A stretch of DNA of 64,000 nt from the NCBI RefSeq assembly GCF_030124175.1, contig NZ_JASKMT010000003.1, positions 248,001-312,000 on the forward strand. Direction: 5' to 3'. The notes beneath the pieces were generated by a model. The model made no database searches and had not been told where the DNA came from. It saw nothing but the letters and a program-made list of their open reading frames with translations. Every line of letters begins with the position of its first letter. Position 1 is the stretch's first letter. Made by a program: the position numbers and the translations under genes. The stretch comes from Streptomyces sp. 549. Its GTDB lineage: Bacteria; Actinomycetota; Actinomycetes; Streptomycetales; Streptomycetaceae. Positions 53,915 through 62,919 of this stretch are shown here, in pieces.

Positions 53915-54751
53915 CTAGCGCTTCTTGTTCGTCTTGCGGCGGCGGACGATGTACTTGTTGCTGGCCTTCTTCGGCGAGCGAGTACGTCCTTCCTTCTTGC
54001 CCCACGGCGAGACCGGGTGCCGGCCACCGGAGGTACGACCCTCACCACCACCGTGCGGGTGGTCGATCGGGTTCATGACCACACCGCGGACGGTCGGGCG
54101 AACGCCCTTCCAGCGCATACGGCCGGCCTTGCCCCAGTTGATGTTCGACTGCTCGGCGTTGCCGACCTCGCCAACGGTGGCGCGGCAGCGGACGTCGACC
54201 AGGCGGATCTCACCGGACGGCATGCGCAGGTGGGCCATCGAGCCCTCCCGCGCCAGCAGCTGCACGGAGGCACCCGCGGAGCGGGCGAACTTCGCACCGC
54301 CGCCGGGCCGCAGCTCGATGGCGTGCAGCACGGTACCGACAGGGATGTTGCGCAGCGGCAGGTTGTTGCCCGGCTTGATGTCTGCGCCCGGACCGTTCTC
54401 GACGCGGTCGCCCTGCTTCATGCCGGCCGGCGCGAGGATGTAGCGCTTCTCGCCGTCGGCGTAGTGCAGCAGCGCGATGCGCGCGGTGCGGTTGGGGTCG
54501 TACTCGATGTGCGCGACCTTGGCCGGCACGCCGTCCTTGTCGTGACGACGGAAGTCGATCACCCGGTAGGCGCGCTTGTGGCCACCGCCCTGGTGGCGAA
54601 CGGTCACACGACCGGCGTTGTTACGGCCGCCCTTGCTGTGCAGCGGGCGGACCAGCGACTTCTCCGGCGTGGACCGCGTGATCTCGACGAAGTCGGCGAC
54701 GCTGGAGCCACGACGGCCCGGGGTCGTCGGCTTGTACTTGCGGATACCCAT
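53915..54751 (-). CDS. rplB: 50S ribosomal protein L2
   Basis: The 278-residue uL2 contains [15 protein letters not shown], the [14 protein letters not shown] segment and the highly conserved [14 protein letters not shown] loop with the peptidyl-transferase-proximal His. It is 12 bp upstream of rpsS. Confidence 0.98.
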   Translation of the reverse strand: MGIRKYKPTTPGRRGSSVADFVEITRSTPEKSLVRPLHSKGGRNNAGRVTVRHQGGGHKRAYRVIDFRRHDKDGVPAKVAHIEYDPNRTARIALLHYADGEKRYILAPAGMKQGDRVENGPGADIKPGNNLPLRNIPVGTVLHAIELRPGGGAKFARSAGASVQLLAREGSMAHLRMPSGEIRLVDVRCRATVGEVGNAEQSNINWGKAGRMRWKGVRPTVRGVVMNPIDHPHGGGEGRTSGGRHPVSPWGKKEGRTRSPKKASNKYIVRRRKTNKKR

Positions 54752-54790
54752 TTCTCAGTCCTCGTCCGATATCGGACGACTCGACCTCCG

Positions 54791-55138
54791 CTAGGAGACC
54801 GGGCCGCCGAAGATGTCGATACGGTCGCCCTCGGCGAGGGTCACGATGGCGCGCTTGGTGTCCTTGCGCTTGCCGTAACCGGTGCGGGTGCGCTTGCGCT
54901 TGCCCTGGCGGTTGATCGTGTTGACCCCAGTGACCTTGACCTGGAAGACCGTCTCGACGGCCTGCCGGATCTGGGTCTTGTTCGCACGCGGGTCGACGAT
55001 GAACGTGTACTTGTTCTCGTCCAGCAGCGCGTAGCTCTTCTCGGAGACCACCGGCTTGACCAGGATGTCACGGGGGTCCGTGAAGGTCTTGCTGGTGACC
55101 TCGGCTGCCTCTGCCTTGACGGCAGTGGTCTCGCTCAT
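54791..55138 (-). CDS. rplW: 50S ribosomal protein L23
   Basis: The 115-residue uL23 is a chaperone-docking protein at the tunnel exit. A 20-residue N-terminal extension ([20 protein letters not shown]) precedes the core starting [20 protein letters not shown]. The ATG overlaps the rplD stop (TGATG). Confidence 0.98.
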   Translation of the reverse strand: MSETTAVKAEAAEVTSKTFTDPRDILVKPVVSEKSYALLDENKYTFIVDPRANKTQIRQAVETVFQVKVTGVNTINRQGKRKRTRTGYGKRKDTKRAIVTLAEGDRIDIFGGPVS

Positions 55139-55821
55139 CAGGCGTCGCTCCCTTCGAGCTCGGCCTCGGAAGCGGTGGCCTTGCCGGCCGCAGCCGGTCC
55201 GGCCACGAAGGACTCGAAGGCGGCCTTCGTGAAGACCACGTCGTCGGAGACGAGCACGTCGTACGTGTTCAGCTGGCCCGGCTCCAGGATGTGCACCTGG
55301 GGCAGGTTGCGGGCGGACAGCCACGCGGCCTCGTCGGCCCGCTCGGCGACCAGGAGCAGGTGCTTGCGCTCGCTGATCCTGCCGAACAGGGTCCGGGCGG
55401 CCTTCGTGGACGCGTCACCCTCGACCACGCCGGAGACGACGTGGATGCGGTTGTTGCGGGCCCGGTCGGAGAGGGCGCCACGCAGGGCGGCGGCCTTCAT
55501 CTTCTTGGGGGTCCGCTGCGAGTAGTCACGCGGCTGCGGGCCGTGGACGACGCCACCGCCGGCGAACTGCGGCGCACGGGTCGAACCCTGGCGGGCGCGG
55601 CCGGTGCCCTTCTGGCGGTAGGGCTTGCGCCCACCACCGCGGACCTCGCCACGGGTCTTGGTCTTGTGCGTGCCCTGGCGGGCAGCGGCCAGCTGGGCGA
55701 CGACGACCTGGTGGATCAGCGGAACGCTGACCTGGGTGTCGAAGATCTCCGCGGGGAGATCGACGGACCCGGCCTTGTCGCCTGCCGGCGAGAGGATGTC
55801 AATGCTGGTCGGGGTACTCAT
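55138..55821 (-). CDS. rplD: 50S ribosomal protein L4
   Basis: The 227-residue uL4 has the tunnel loop [20 protein letters not shown], which contacts macrolides, without visible insertion. In E. coli L4 represses the S10 operon; whether that holds here is unknown. It starts 5 bp after rplC. Confidence 0.98.
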   Translation of the reverse strand: MSTPTSIDILSPAGDKAGSVDLPAEIFDTQVSVPLIHQVVVAQLAAARQGTHKTKTRGEVRGGGRKPYRQKGTGRARQGSTRAPQFAGGGVVHGPQPRDYSQRTPKKMKAAALRGALSDRARNNRIHVVSGVVEGDASTKAARTLFGRISERKHLLLVAERADEAAWLSARNLPQVHILEPGQLNTYDVLVSDDVVFTKAAFESFVAGPAAAGKATASEAELEGSDA

Positions 55822-55826
55822 CTTCC

Positions 55827-56471
55827 TCAGACCCCCTTGGCCGCGGTACGGACCAGGACGAGGCCGCCGTTCGGACCGGGGACCGCGCCCTTGATGAGGA
55901 GCAGGCCCTTCTCCGCGTCAACGGCGTGGACGGTCAGGTTCTGGGTGGTGACCCGCTCGTTGCCCATACGGCCGGCCATGCGCATGCCCTTGAAGACGCG
56001 GCCCGGGGTGGCGCAGCCACCGATCGAACCCGGCTTGCGGTGCACGCGGTGCGCGCCGTGGGAGGCCTTGCCGCCGTGGAAGCCGTGACGCTTCATGACA
56101 CCGGCGGTGCCCTTGCCCTTGGACTTGCCGGTCACGTCGACCCGGACACCGGACTCGAACACCTCAGCGGTGATCTCCTGGCCCAGGGTGTACTCGCTGG
56201 CGTCCGCGGTGCGGAGCTCCACGAGGTGACGGCGCGGGGTGACCTCGGCCTTGGTGAAGTGGCCCTTGAGGGGCTTGTTCACCTTGCGCGGGTCGATCTC
56301 GCCGAAGGCGATCTGGACGGCTTCGTAGCCGTCCTTGTCTGCACTGCGCACCTGGGTGACGACACAGGGACCGGCCTTGACCACAGTGACCGGGACGACA
56401 CGGTTGTTCTCGTCCCAGACCTGGGTCATGCCGAGCTTCTCGCCCAGGACGCCCTTGATCTGCTTAGCCAT
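55827..56471 (-). CDS. rplC: 50S ribosomal protein L3
   Basis: The 214-residue uL3 ([54 protein letters not shown]) keeps the loop that approaches the peptidyl-transferase centre. It is 13 bp after rpsJ. Confidence 0.98.
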   Translation of the reverse strand: MAKQIKGVLGEKLGMTQVWDENNRVVPVTVVKAGPCVVTQVRSADKDGYEAVQIAFGEIDPRKVNKPLKGHFTKAEVTPRRHLVELRTADASEYTLGQEITAEVFESGVRVDVTGKSKGKGTAGVMKRHGFHGGKASHGAHRVHRKPGSIGGCATPGRVFKGMRMAGRMGNERVTTQNLTVHAVDAEKGLLLIKGAVPGPNGGLVLVRTAAKGV

Positions 56472-56484
56472 TTTTCCCGACCCC

Positions 56485-56793
56485 TCAGAGCTTGATCTCG
56501 ATGTCGACGCCGGCCGGAAGGTCCAGGCGCATCAGCGAGTCAACGGTCTTGGGCGTCGGGTCGAGGATGTCGATCAGGCGCTTGTGGGTGCGCATCTCGA
56601 AGTGCTCGCGCGAGTCCTTGTACTTGTGCGGCGACTTGATGACGCAGTACACGTTCTTCTCAGTGGGCAGCGGCACCGGGCCCGCGACCGACGCACCAGT
56701 ACGCGTCACCGTTTCGACGATCTTCTTCGCCGAGTTGTCGATGACCTCGTGGTCGTAGGCCTTGAGCCGGATGCGGATCTTCTGTCCCGCCAT
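56485..56793 (-). CDS. rpsJ: 30S ribosomal protein S10
   Basis: The 102-residue uS10 ([29 protein letters not shown], ending [12 protein letters not shown]) is the first gene of the S10 cluster and a possible NusG/NusE partner in transcription antitermination. The 560-bp gap upstream holds its leader and promoter. Confidence 0.98.
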   Translation of the reverse strand: MAGQKIRIRLKAYDHEVIDNSAKKIVETVTRTGASVAGPVPLPTEKNVYCVIKSPHKYKDSREHFEMRTHKRLIDILDPTPKTVDSLMRLDLPAGVDIEIKL

Positions 56794-57354
56794 GGCTACT
56801 TCGTAGTCCTGTCTCTCGTAACGCTCTGGAACCCGGTGCTTCCCACTCCACCTCCGACCCACGCGGTCGGGCGTGTCGCTTCCCCTCCCGTACGTCGCCG
56901 CACGGGAATCCTTGCTGCAAGGAAGCTGGGGGAAAGAAACCCACCGGATGCCTGGCTGGAAGCCCCTCCTGCGCTTCCCGGAAGATTCCCGTACGTCCGC
57001 CCCTGATAAGGGACGACGAGTACGTTGGGACTCGCTTCCGGTCCTCCCGGCGGGAGGCGCACAGCATCGGCACTCAACCGAGCAACCTGGACAGTGTGCC
57101 ATATGGGGCAGACCCCATGCCAATCGGCCTCAGCACGCCTCGACGCGCCCCTCGGGGGGCGCGGAGAACGGTGGCCGAGCCGCCTCCCGGTCCCCTACCA
57201 CGTTCCGGGGCCGCCCGGCGAGTGGGGTGCCACGTGACCCCGCCCTCACCGGCTACGCCCAGCAGCCTACCCCTCGCGCCCCGGTCCCAATCCGACCACC
57301 ACGCGGGAGCGGTTCTGCGTTTCTACCCGCAGCCGTTCTCCTGCGCAGCCGTCC
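56794..57354 (-). promoter_or_regulatory. rpsJ: Long leader and promoter region of the S10 operon
   Basis: No gene is supported here. Near rpsJ, the stems TCCTTGC/GCAAGGA (56909-56923) and CCCGT/ACGGG (56887-56906) suggest a structured 5' leader, as in S10 operons under ribosomal-protein control. The AT-richer segment around 57080-57115, with TTGCTC and CATATG on the minus strand, is the most promoter-like part. The exact start is not clear. Confidence 0.5.
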
Positions 57355-57897
57355 CTACTCGCAGCCGTTCTCCTGCCTGGCGCCGGAGACGTAGGCCACG
57401 GTGAACGCCTCCAGGGCCTCACGCCGCTCCCCGGTCTCCGCCGGGTGGAGGCTGTCCGATGCGACCTGCACGGCGAAATAGGCCGGCCCTGCTCCTCCGC
57501 AACGGGCGGTGACCACACTCCCCTGGTCGCCGAGAACCCCCGAACCGGGGAACGGAAGCCTCTCGAGCGGCTTCAGACCGGAGTACCGCAGCGTGCGCGC
57601 CTCGACTGCCGGGTCGTTGTAGGCGTCCAGCGGGACGAAGGTCACCGTCAGAACGTCCGCCCTGTCAACCACCAACCAGCAGTCGCCGTACCGCTCCGGG
57701 AAGACCTCGCCCCGCTCCTTCAGCGACTCCCCCGCGGGCAACAGCGGCTCAACGACCTCCGGAGCAAGTTCGACGCCGCAGACACGTTCCGGAAGGGCGT
57801 ACTCACCGCCGCCGCCCCCGGTGCACGCCGTGAGGGAGGCGGCCAGAGCCGCGAGGCAGAGAAGCCCGCCGACCACCCGAGGCTTGAGCACCTTCAT
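57355..57897 (-). CDS. Secreted lipoprotein of unknown function
   Basis: A 180-residue lipoprotein: signal peptide with hydrophobic core GLLCLAALAASL and lipobox LTAC at 22-25 (Cys25 lipidated). The outer domain has cysteines near 40, 73, 133 and the C-terminus, and PFPGSGVLGDQGSVVTARC. Stop follows the start of nothing downstream; upstream its start lies at the end of the 732-aa gene (4-bp overlap), so the two are one unit. No family recognised. Confidence 0.85.
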   Translation of the reverse strand: MKVLKPRVVGGLLCLAALAASLTACTGGGGGEYALPERVCGVELAPEVVEPLLPAGESLKERGEVFPERYGDCWLVVDRADVLTVTFVPLDAYNDPAVEARTLRYSGLKPLERLPFPGSGVLGDQGSVVTARCGGAGPAYFAVQVASDSLHPAETGERREALEAFTVAYVSGARQENGCE

Positions 57898-60092
57898 TCG
57901 AGACCTCCCGCGTTCTTGCCGACGTCCTGGTTCGCGTTATTGGCAGCGTCCCTGATCACGTTGTAGATGCCGCTATTAGCAGAGAAGCCTACCTTGCCAT
58001 CCGTCCAATCCTTGTTTTCCAGGTACCAATCCTCGGCAAGAGAGGCCAACTGCGCGTTCCTCGATTTGAAAGTGGTGCGATTTTCTTCCGAAAGCTCCTG
58101 CTGCAGTCGTTTCTGTTCGTCTTCTGCCAGACTGGTTGCCCCTAGATCCAGACCGCGCTGGAGGCCATCACCGCCGCCTGGAATTAGGCTGAGAAGTGCA
58201 CCAACCCCGTGGTATCTCCAGTTCTTCTTCCATCCGATTTCACTCAGCCCGTCACCATACCGGTCACCGACCGTTTCGTATCGGACCTGCTCCATGAATC
58301 CCACCGTAAGCCCCGCAGCGACAAGGCTGTCCTCCGGGTTTTCCGCACCGGCTCGAAAGTCCTTGCGCATGGCGACCTCCAAGCCCACGTTGAGATCCGC
58401 ATGAGCGTCCTGATCACGGGACACTTGTTTGGCGACCTCAGCAAGATCTTCCCAGTTAAGCGGAGGCCGGTTGCTCAGATCACTCGTCGTAGCGTGTACG
58501 ACGCTGCCATGGCTGACCAGTACCTTCGCCATGTCGTCACGTAGCTCTGCGGGAAAGTCATCACCCCGAGCGGCGAGATGCTTGAGAGAGCCTTCGAGTA
58601 CCTTCCTATGCTGTCCGGTGTGCTCCACTGGCCGGGAGTCTTCCCCGTCCGGACGCACGCCAGTGGCACCGGCGAGGAGCGCCTCTCCTGTTGCCTCATA
58701 CGCGGCACTGGGGCCCTTATAATCGTCAGCATTCTTGCCGTGCCCAAGGGCGTTCGAGGGAATGTCGTTGAAGGACGGCCTGTCCTTCAACGCCCATTCC
58801 GCATTGTCCTGCGGCTCGGTCGAGCTGAAGAAGTCCGTAGCCGCTTCCGGGTTGCGGGAGAGCGCCTTCATGAAGCCCGTCATGGGATCACGACCGGCGT
58901 CCTGGTCATCGCCATAATGGAGCTGATCGATCCGGGCGTAGGAGGGGCTCTTGTCCCAAGGCAGCACGTTCTCGCGAGTTTTACCGCCAGGCCCCGGGTC
59001 GCGGACGTCGCCGGTGTTCTCCTTCTCGTACTTCACCAGCGCGTCGCCGTAGTCGCCCAGGAACTCGCGCTCGTAGACCCCATGCCGCATCAGGCCGCTC
59101 ATCGCCTGGAAGCCGTAGACGCGCGACCGAGTGGATGGTCTGCTGAGGCCGCTGACGTCCTGGCCACCCAGGGCAATGACTCGTTCCTTGAACGCAGCCA
59201 TGGCATCGCTACCCGAACGGGTCGCGGTGGCGACCGTGGTGCCGAGCTGCTTCTCCATGACGGCCAGCAGTTCTGTCCGCTCTTCCCTGCCCTTCAGCCC
59301 GTTGGCTTCGTTGTTCTGCCAACGGTCGAGGTCGGCCGCACCGGCGTAGAACCTCAGCGTCCGGTCCGGGCCGAGGCCCGTCGCCACGCGCTCGGCGAAG
59401 ACGGGATCGTCCGCGTTCCGCTGGAGCAGCCTGTTGAAGCGGTCGAGATCCTTGTTGCTCAGCTCGGTGGGATCCTTGCGGCCGAGACCGACCGCCTCGT
59501 TCGAGTCCTTGATGCTCCGCTCGGCGGCGTCAAAGCTCTTGAAGCCCTCGGACCGGAAGTCGTACTTCTCGGTGGCATGGAACCTGAGCGCCGTCGCCGT
59601 CGTCCGGTCGGTCTCGGCTGCGGCGTCGAGGATGTCACCGATCTCCTTGGCCACCGCGTCCAGTTGCGCCTGCGTCGGCTCCTCGATCTTCGCGTCCCCC
59701 GCCACGTGGGGCGGAGGGACGGAGGCGCGTACACCGCCCTTGGCGTTCACGTAGATGTTCTTCTTCGCCGCCCGGTCGACTGCTTCCGCAAGGTCCTGCT
59801 TGTGCTTGGTGAAGCGCGTGTGGGCACCGCTGAGAACGGTGTGGATGCTGCGCGCGGCGGTCACGGCGTCCTGGAACTCGGACGCCGTGGTGGTGACGAA
59901 GCTCTTGGTCACCACGGCGTTGTGCCCTTTCCAGTCAGCCGCCTTGGCCTTCTTCTCCAGGCTTGCCGCACTGGTGCCGCCGTCGCCGCCGTCGGCGAGT
60001 TTCACCAGTTTTCCGACCATCTGCTCCCAGTCGGTCACCGCTGTTTTCAGCTTGCCCAGCCGCAGGTCGCTCAGTTCCTGGAACGTGACCAC
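57894..60092 (-). CDS. Large WXG100/DUF6571-like protein
   Basis: A 732-residue protein with GTG start. The N-terminal ~100 residues are WXG100-like helical hairpins: ELSDLRLGKLKTAVTDWEQMVGKL, then KAADWKGHNAVVTKSFVTTTASEFQDAV. A long region with polymorphic-toxin-like organisation follows. The C-terminus (ADLDRWQNNEANG, LSLIPGGGDGLQRGLDLGA, DAANNANQDVGKN) is glycine- and Asn-rich. It resembles, from memory, the actinobacterial DUF6571 family. Context with a 150-aa helical partner upstream and a lipoprotein downstream suggests a type VII-secretion-linked product, but no secretion gene is in the window. Confidence 0.7.
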   Translation of the reverse strand: MVTFQELSDLRLGKLKTAVTDWEQMVGKLVKLADGGDGGTSAASLEKKAKAADWKGHNAVVTKSFVTTTASEFQDAVTAARSIHTVLSGAHTRFTKHKQDLAEAVDRAAKKNIYVNAKGGVRASVPPPHVAGDAKIEEPTQAQLDAVAKEIGDILDAAAETDRTTATALRFHATEKYDFRSEGFKSFDAAERSIKDSNEAVGLGRKDPTELSNKDLDRFNRLLQRNADDPVFAERVATGLGPDRTLRFYAGAADLDRWQNNEANGLKGREERTELLAVMEKQLGTTVATATRSGSDAMAAFKERVIALGGQDVSGLSRPSTRSRVYGFQAMSGLMRHGVYEREFLGDYGDALVKYEKENTGDVRDPGPGGKTRENVLPWDKSPSYARIDQLHYGDDQDAGRDPMTGFMKALSRNPEAATDFFSSTEPQDNAEWALKDRPSFNDIPSNALGHGKNADDYKGPSAAYEATGEALLAGATGVRPDGEDSRPVEHTGQHRKVLEGSLKHLAARGDDFPAELRDDMAKVLVSHGSVVHATTSDLSNRPPLNWEDLAEVAKQVSRDQDAHADLNVGLEVAMRKDFRAGAENPEDSLVAAGLTVGFMEQVRYETVGDRYGDGLSEIGWKKNWRYHGVGALLSLIPGGGDGLQRGLDLGATSLAEDEQKRLQQELSEENRTTFKSRNAQLASLAEDWYLENKDWTDGKVGFSANSGIYNVIRDAANNANQDVGKNAGGLE

Positions 60093-60105
60093 GAGACGAC
60101 CGCCC

Positions 60106-60558
60106 TCACTTTATGTAGTCGTGGATACGGGAGACGGTCATCTCCTTGCCCTCAGCGTTGCGCATGCTGGTGGTGATTTTCTCCTCGTCCTTCGCATGCG
60201 CTCCCCTCGTGTAGTCGAGGTGGTTGGAGATGTGGGCGCACGCCTCCTTCAACGTGCCCACCTTGGTGATCCAGGCATCGTGCAGCTCCGTGAGCGCCTT
60301 CCCGCAGGACATCCCGTCGGCCGTGAGTCCGGTGGCGGCTTCGGATGTGGACTCGCGGGCGTGGTCGCCGTCGTCCGTGAGGCGCAGACGCAACTCGTAG
60401 GCCATGCCGCCGAGTGCACCTAGTTCGTCGTCCCTGACTGCCAGGTCTCTGCCCCCGGCGTCGCCGGGCCTGCCGTAGCCGCCGGAACCGTCGTCGAGGC
60501 CATTCAGCCGGGTGGCAGTCACCCGCTCCCGGGCCTGCTCCCACTCGCTCCAGGTCAT
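60106..60558 (-). CDS. WXG100-like small protein
   Basis: A 150-residue helical protein (MTWSEWEQARERV at the start, ALTELHDAWITKVGTLKEACAHISNHLDYTRGAHAKDEEKIT at the end) with the size and pattern of a WXG100/EsxA-type chaperone-like partner. The ATG at 60558 is chosen over longer frames. 13 bp separate it from the 732-aa gene, and the two are likely partners. Codon use and the single helical-hairpin fold fit an Esx-type secretion substrate or its escort. Confidence 0.65.
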   Translation of the reverse strand: MTWSEWEQARERVTATRLNGLDDGSGGYGRPGDAGGRDLAVRDDELGALGGMAYELRLRLTDDGDHARESTSEAATGLTADGMSCGKALTELHDAWITKVGTLKEACAHISNHLDYTRGAHAKDEEKITTSMRNAEGKEMTVSRIHDYIK

Positions 60559-60867
60559 ACAACCCCCATGGCTCCCTCGCCCGTTGCGCTGCCGATCTGC
60601 GAACGACAGTACCTGTGCACGTGACGTTCGCGGCGGGTGGCCCATACGAACCAGGGCGCGCACCGGATGCCGCTGCCGGGGGCTGCGTCCCGGGCGCCGG
60701 GACCGGGGCACTTGGGGCCCGATACGAGCGAAGTGGCTGGTCGGGGCGGGTATAGCACGGCGTTATAGCCAGATGTGAGTACCCAAGTTGAATGTTCATC
60801 AGCAAGTCTGTGCGCGGTAACCCCCCACCGCACACGCCCCCCAGCGTGTCTTCCCTAGCGAGGAACC
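60559..60867. promoter_or_regulatory. Divergent promoter region between WXG100-like genes and the protease
   Basis: About 309 bp, without a supported ORF. An AT-rich patch at 60748-60800 holds two TATAGC copies (60751 and 60764) and TTGAAT, so promoters for both directions are likely here. On the minus strand TTCAAC and TATAAC are spaced by about 19 bp. Assignments are weak. Confidence 0.4.
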
Positions 60868-61590
60868 TTGCGAATATCCAGGCTTGTTCCTGCCCTCGTG
60901 GCCGCAGTGGTCTCCGTTCTGGCCCTTCTCGTCCCCACCGCCACAGCCGCCGACGCCACTCCCCCGCCGAGCACCAAGGCCCCGCAGCCCATCATCGGCG
61001 GAGGCCAGGCCCAGAGCGGTCCCTGGGCCGCCCGCCTGTTCTCCAACGGACGGGAGACCTGCTCCGCGACGATCATCGCCCCGACGTGGATCCTGACCGC
61101 CAGGCACTGCGTGACCGGCGGCGGACTGTCGTTCCGCATCGGCAGCCTCGACCAGCACAACGGCGGAACCGTCGCGAACGGCGTGCAGACCGTCAACCAC
61201 AGCTCGGACCTCTCGCTGGTCCGCCTCGACCGGTCGGTCAGCGCGACCTACGCCCGCCTCGGCCAACCGGGCTCTGTGCAGGTCGGCCAGAACGTCCAGG
61301 TCTACGGCTGGGGCGCCACCTCGCGGTGCGGCTCCGAGGCCAACTGCCAGTCCCAGTTCCTCAAGGTCGCGAACGTCACCGTGACCGGTGCCTGCCGTGA
61401 CGCCTACGGCGGCTCGGCGATCTGCGCCCGCCGTGGCGACGGCATCACCGCCGGCGGCGACTCGGGCGGCCCGATGATGGCGAACGGCATCCAGGTCGGT
61501 GTCGCGTCCACCAGCGACCGCCAGACCACGACCGCCTACACCAACGTGACCGCCTACCGCGCCTGGATCCAGTCGGTGGCGGGCGTCTGA
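60868..61590 (+). CDS. Secreted chymotrypsin-fold serine protease
   Basis: A 240-residue exported protease: signal peptide (about 1-28), short propeptide, mature start IIGGG (42-46). The catalytic triad is His80 (TARHC), Asp114 (SSDLSL) and Ser199 (GGDSGGP). Disulfide candidates are Cys65-81, 154-160 and 176-186. The residue six before the catalytic Ser, the base of the S1 pocket in trypsin (Asp189), is Ile193 here, so trypsin-like specificity is unlikely. The start is TTG after GAGGAACC. Typical of secreted Streptomyces peptidases. Confidence 0.9.
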   Translation: MRISRLVPALVAAVVSVLALLVPTATAADATPPPSTKAPQPIIGGGQAQSGPWAARLFSNGRETCSATIIAPTWILTARHCVTGGGLSFRIGSLDQHNGGTVANGVQTVNHSSDLSLVRLDRSVSATYARLGQPGSVQVGQNVQVYGWGATSRCGSEANCQSQFLKVANVTVTGACRDAYGGSAICARRGDGITAGGDSGGPMMANGIQVGVASTSDRQTTTAYTNVTAYRAWIQSVAGV

Positions 61591-61615
61591 CCCATCCCCG
61601 TCTCCCCGCACGACC

Positions 61616-61652
61616 GAGCCGGTGCCTCCGACCTACACGGAGGCACCGGCTC
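61616..61652. terminator. Bidirectional terminator between protease and regulator
   Basis: GAGCCGGTGCCTCCG (61616-61630) pairs with CGGAGGCACCGGCTC (61638-61652), a 15-bp perfect stem between convergent genes. Confidence 0.9.
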
Positions 61653-61735
61653 TGCGCGTGAAGCTCCTCCGGCCCGGCACCTCACCACCGTCGACCGTCG
61701 ACCGTCGACCGTGGCGGGAACGCACCACCCCCGCG

Positions 61736-62596
61736 TCAGACCGCCGACAGGCCGGTGGCCGCCCAGCTCCCCAGGAGCCTCAGGGCGGTCTCGGCGGTGC
61801 TGTCGGGGGCGGTGAAGACCACCAGCGCCTGGCTGTCCTCGGCCGGCAGGCTGAGCGTCTCGTAGGTGAGCGTGAACCTGCCGACCACCGGGTGGGTGAA
61901 GGTCTTGGTGCCGTGGGTCTTCTCCCGGACCTCCTGCGCCGCCCACAGCTCCCTGAACTCGTTGCTGCACCTGCTGAGTTCGGCGACGAGGTGACACAGC
62001 CGGGCGTCGTCCGCGTGGCGGGCGGCGGCGAAGCGCAGGAAGCCGACGGTCTGCCGGGCCACCTCCGGCCACTGCGGATACAGGTCGCGTGCCGAGGTGC
62101 ACAGAAAGATGTGGCGGGCGATGTTCGGCGGTCCGAACGACGCGTCGGCGAGACCGGGGACGAGGGCGTGGGCCAGGTCGTTGGCGGCCAGCACGTCCAT
62201 GCTCGGCGCGAGCACGTAGGCGGGTGTGGCGCCGACGGCGTCGAGCAGGCGGCGCAGCCCCGGGCGCACCCGGGGCGGCTGCGGCTCGGACGGTGCGACG
62301 TGCGCGAGACGGGTGCGGGGCCGTCGTGCCAGGTCTCGGAGGTGGGTCCGCTCGGTCGGTCCGAGCCGCAGGACGCGGGCGAGCGCCTCCAGAACGGCGT
62401 CCGAGGGGTTGGCGGCGCGGCCCTGCTCCAGCCGGACGTAGTAGACGAGGCTGACTCCCGCGAGTTCGGCCACCTCCTCGCGGCGCAGGCCGGGCACCCG
62501 GCGTCGGCCCAGCGTCGGCGGGAGCCCGGTGGCCTGCGGGGTCAGCTGGGCGCGTCGTGATCTGAGGAACGCGCCGAGTTCCTGCGCCGGGTCCAT
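61736..62596 (-). CDS. Helix-turn-helix regulator with MmyB-like ligand domain
   Basis: A 286-residue regulator: N-terminal HTH (residues ~6-75, VPGLRREEVAELAGVSLVYYVRLEQGRA) and a C-terminal domain of the MmyB/MLTR ligand-binding type (RRLLDAVGATPAYVLAPSMDVLAANDLAHAL, PNIARHIFL, LVAELSRCSNEFRELW). Such regulators are commonly divergent from the oxidoreductase they control, here the quinone-oxidoreductase-like gene at 62920. Fatty-acid-like ligands have been proposed for this domain. Confidence 0.9.
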   Translation of the reverse strand: MDPAQELGAFLRSRRAQLTPQATGLPPTLGRRRVPGLRREEVAELAGVSLVYYVRLEQGRAANPSDAVLEALARVLRLGPTERTHLRDLARRPRTRLAHVAPSEPQPPRVRPGLRRLLDAVGATPAYVLAPSMDVLAANDLAHALVPGLADASFGPPNIARHIFLCTSARDLYPQWPEVARQTVGFLRFAAARHADDARLCHLVAELSRCSNEFRELWAAQEVREKTHGTKTFTHPVVGRFTLTYETLSLPAEDSQALVVFTAPDSTAETALRLLGSWAATGLSAV

Positions 62597-62919
62597 GCAC
62601 TGCCCCTGATCGTCGTCCGTCTCCGTGCGGTCATGGCAGGCGGTCGCCGACCGCCCTCCGCGCCGACCGCTCTCCGCCGCCGCCAGTATGCGCGCCGGGC
62701 AGCGGGCCGTCCTGTCCTTGCCAGTACCACCCTCGGACGCCGACGGGTGCCGCCCCGCCCCGAACCCCGCCGCCGTCGAGCCTGGTACTCGCGGGGTACT
62801 GGCTCGGCGGTCGGGCCGGGTCGACGGTGGTCACGGGTGCGACCGCACCGGCCCGGCCGCCACCGGCTGAGGCATCCGCAGAGGCAGCAGAAGCAACAGA
62901 AACAGCAGGAGCAGCGAAG
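62597..62919. promoter_or_regulatory. Divergent spacer with GGTACT/AGTACC sites
   Basis: No ORF is supported in the 323-bp gap. CCAGTACC (62721-62728), GGTACT (62784-62789) and GGTACTGG (62795-62802) give inverted half-sites that could bind the MmyB-type regulator. The 62920 gene is preceded by AGGAGCAGCGAAG. The operator call is inference. Confidence 0.4.
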
